Below the pieces are notes generated by a model. That model was not told where the DNA came from. It saw only the letters and a list, made by a program, of their open reading frames with translations, and searched no databases. Made by a program: the position numbers and the translations under genes. From positions 2,356,001 to 2,420,000 of the forward strand of contig NZ_CP107836.1 in assembly GCF_036346615.1 (NCBI RefSeq): a stretch of DNA of 64,000 bases. The letters are read 5' to 3'. Origin of the DNA: Streptomyces sp. NBC_00523 (GTDB lineage Bacteria; Actinomycetota; Actinomycetes; Streptomycetales; Streptomycetaceae). Every line of letters starts with the position of its first letter. Position 1 is the first letter of the stretch. Below, piece by piece: positions 63,226-64,000 of the stretch.

Positions 63226-64000
63226 ATGTTCCACGCTCCGAACGCAATGCAGAGGGCCGCGCTTCCCCCGGCGACCGAGGAGGCGGAGCCCAGACACGCT
63301 GCGCCGACGGCGGCCCCGCAGGCCCCCTCACCAGCGGCGGAACGGCCCACCCGGAGCGGCGGTGCCAAGAAGCGTGACGCCTTCTTCGACAACGCCAAGT
63401 ACCTCGCCATCGTGCTCGTCGCGGTGGCGCACTCGTGGGTTCCGGTCATGGACGGGAGCCGGACGGCCCGGGCGCTGTACATGGTCGTGTACACGTTCCA
63501 CATGCCCGCCTTCATCCTCATCTCGGGTTATTTCTCACGGTCGTTCGACCTGACCCCCGCCAAGGTGAAGCGGCTCGTCACCGGTGTCGCCGTGCCGTAC
63601 GTGGTGTTCGAGACGGCGTACTCGCTGTTCCGCCGGTACGCGAACGACCAGCCGGACGCGGCCGTCAGCCTGCTGGAGCCCTGGTACCTGACCTGGTTCC
63701 TGGCCGCCCTGTTCATCTGGCGGCTCACCACGCCGATCTGGCGCAACCTCCGCCATCCGCTGGCCGTTTCGCTCGTGATCGCCGTTCTCGCCTCGCTCGC
63801 GCCCAGCATCGGTGACGACCTCGACCTGCCGCGCGTGCTGCAGTTCCTGCCCTTCTTCGTGCTCGGACTCCAGCTGAAGCCCGAGCACTTCGAGCTGGTC
63901 CGCCGCCGCGAGGCCCGGCTGTTCGCGCTGCCGCTCTTCGCCGGTGCGCTGGTCTTCGCGTACTGGGCGGCGCCCCGGATGCAGCTGGGCTGGTTCCTGC
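63226..64000 (+). CDS. Acyltransferase-3-type membrane acyltransferase, 3' end outside the window
   Basis: At least 258 codons. Residues 1-47 are a Pro/Ala-rich cytoplasmic tail. From KKRDAFFDNAKYLAIVLVAVAHSW onward it is a polytopic family-3 acyltransferase (fucose-4-O-acetylase/OpgC-like): FDNAKYLAIVLVAVAHSWVP with the conserved early His, YTFHMPAFILISGYFSRSF, then YLTWFLAALFIWRL. Such enzymes move acetyl or succinyl groups to sugars or glycans outside the membrane. ATG at 63226-63228 is the first after the promoter; a second in-frame ATG is at 63247. The substrate is unknown; wall glycopolymer is a guess from the region. Confidence 0.88.
   Translation, partial: MFHAPNAMQRAALPPATEEAEPRHAAPTAAPQAPSPAAERPTRSGGAKKRDAFFDNAKYLAIVLVAVAHSWVPVMDGSRTARALYMVVYTFHMPAFILISGYFSRSFDLTPAKVKRLVTGVAVPYVVFETAYSLFRRYANDQPDAAVSLLEPWYLTWFLAALFIWRLTTPIWRNLRHPLAVSLVIAVLASLAPSIGDDLDLPRVLQFLPFFVLGLQLKPEHFELVRRREARLFALPLFAGALVFAYWAAPRMQLGWFL

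Overview
The window is a high-GC (roughly 70-73% by eye) actinobacterial chromosome segment, almost certainly from a Streptomyces. The reasons are strong third-position GC codon use, GTG/TTG/CTG starts, a single in-frame TTA codon that I could find, an sfr-pbp2-mreDCB spore-wall cluster, duplicated clpP, and a gene order that matches from memory the S. coelicolor region from about SCO2567 (comEC) to SCO2621 (just past tig). No phage, IS element, CRISPR array or replication origin is visible. This is core chromosome with a few accessory insertions.

Layout, left to right. Bases 1-8017 (minus strand): comEC (runs off the left edge), comEA, a DegV-family protein, a small membrane-anchored protein and leuS. 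leuS is preceded by a 12-codon leader peptide with three consecutive Leu codons and a terminator, which is a classical attenuator. Bases 8309-11472: two identical tRNA-Ala(GGC) genes flank a Cys-rich small protein, a DHA2 drug-efflux pump and a divergent XRE regulator that carries the TTA codon. Bases 11592-15644: a histidine phosphatase, rsfS (iojap), a divergent LCP/LytR_C protein like PdtA, nadD and two tiny membrane proteins. Bases 15758-21866: an M48 peptidase, two related single-span membrane proteins, proA, a conserved hypothetical and proB.

Bases 22070-29262 are a wall-polymer or sugar cassette: the four dTDP-L-rhamnose genes (rmlC, and rmlA-rmlB-rmlD coupled by 4-bp overlaps), galE, and a 740-residue GT2/CDP-glycerol glycerophosphotransferase fusion. 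The ribosome-linked trio obg-rpmA-rplU follows (29339-31509). A second precursor cassette comes next (31706-34475): a glycerol-1-phosphate-dehydrogenase-like enzyme, a LicC-like nucleotidyltransferase and galU. Then come the 1395-residue RNase E/G with long repeat arrays, a radical-SAM pair (TIGR03936/TIGR03960-like) separated by a repeat-built membrane protein, and a CYTH-CHAD protein. The elongasome/spore-wall set sfr, pbp2, mreD, mreC, mreB occupies 44725-50960. Bases 51253-57517: ndk, a DUF4233 protein, folC, valS and a Pro/Gln/Tyr-rich membrane protein. Bases 57597-62071: clpX, clpP2, clpP1 and tig, with a candidate ClgR box upstream of clpP1. The right end has tRNA-Pro(UGG), tRNA-Gly(UCC), a small membrane protein, the only gene-free stretch over 300 bases (62782-63225), and an acyltransferase running off the right edge.

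Taken together the window couples growth housekeeping (aminoacylation, proline, NAD, folate, ribosome assembly, proteolysis) with cell-envelope construction. The MreBCD-PBP2-Sfr machine, a PdtA-like ligase, and two sets of activated-sugar and polyol-phosphate genes lie within about 40 kb. That suggests locally encoded supply of wall glycopolymers. This functional link is inference from gene content and order.
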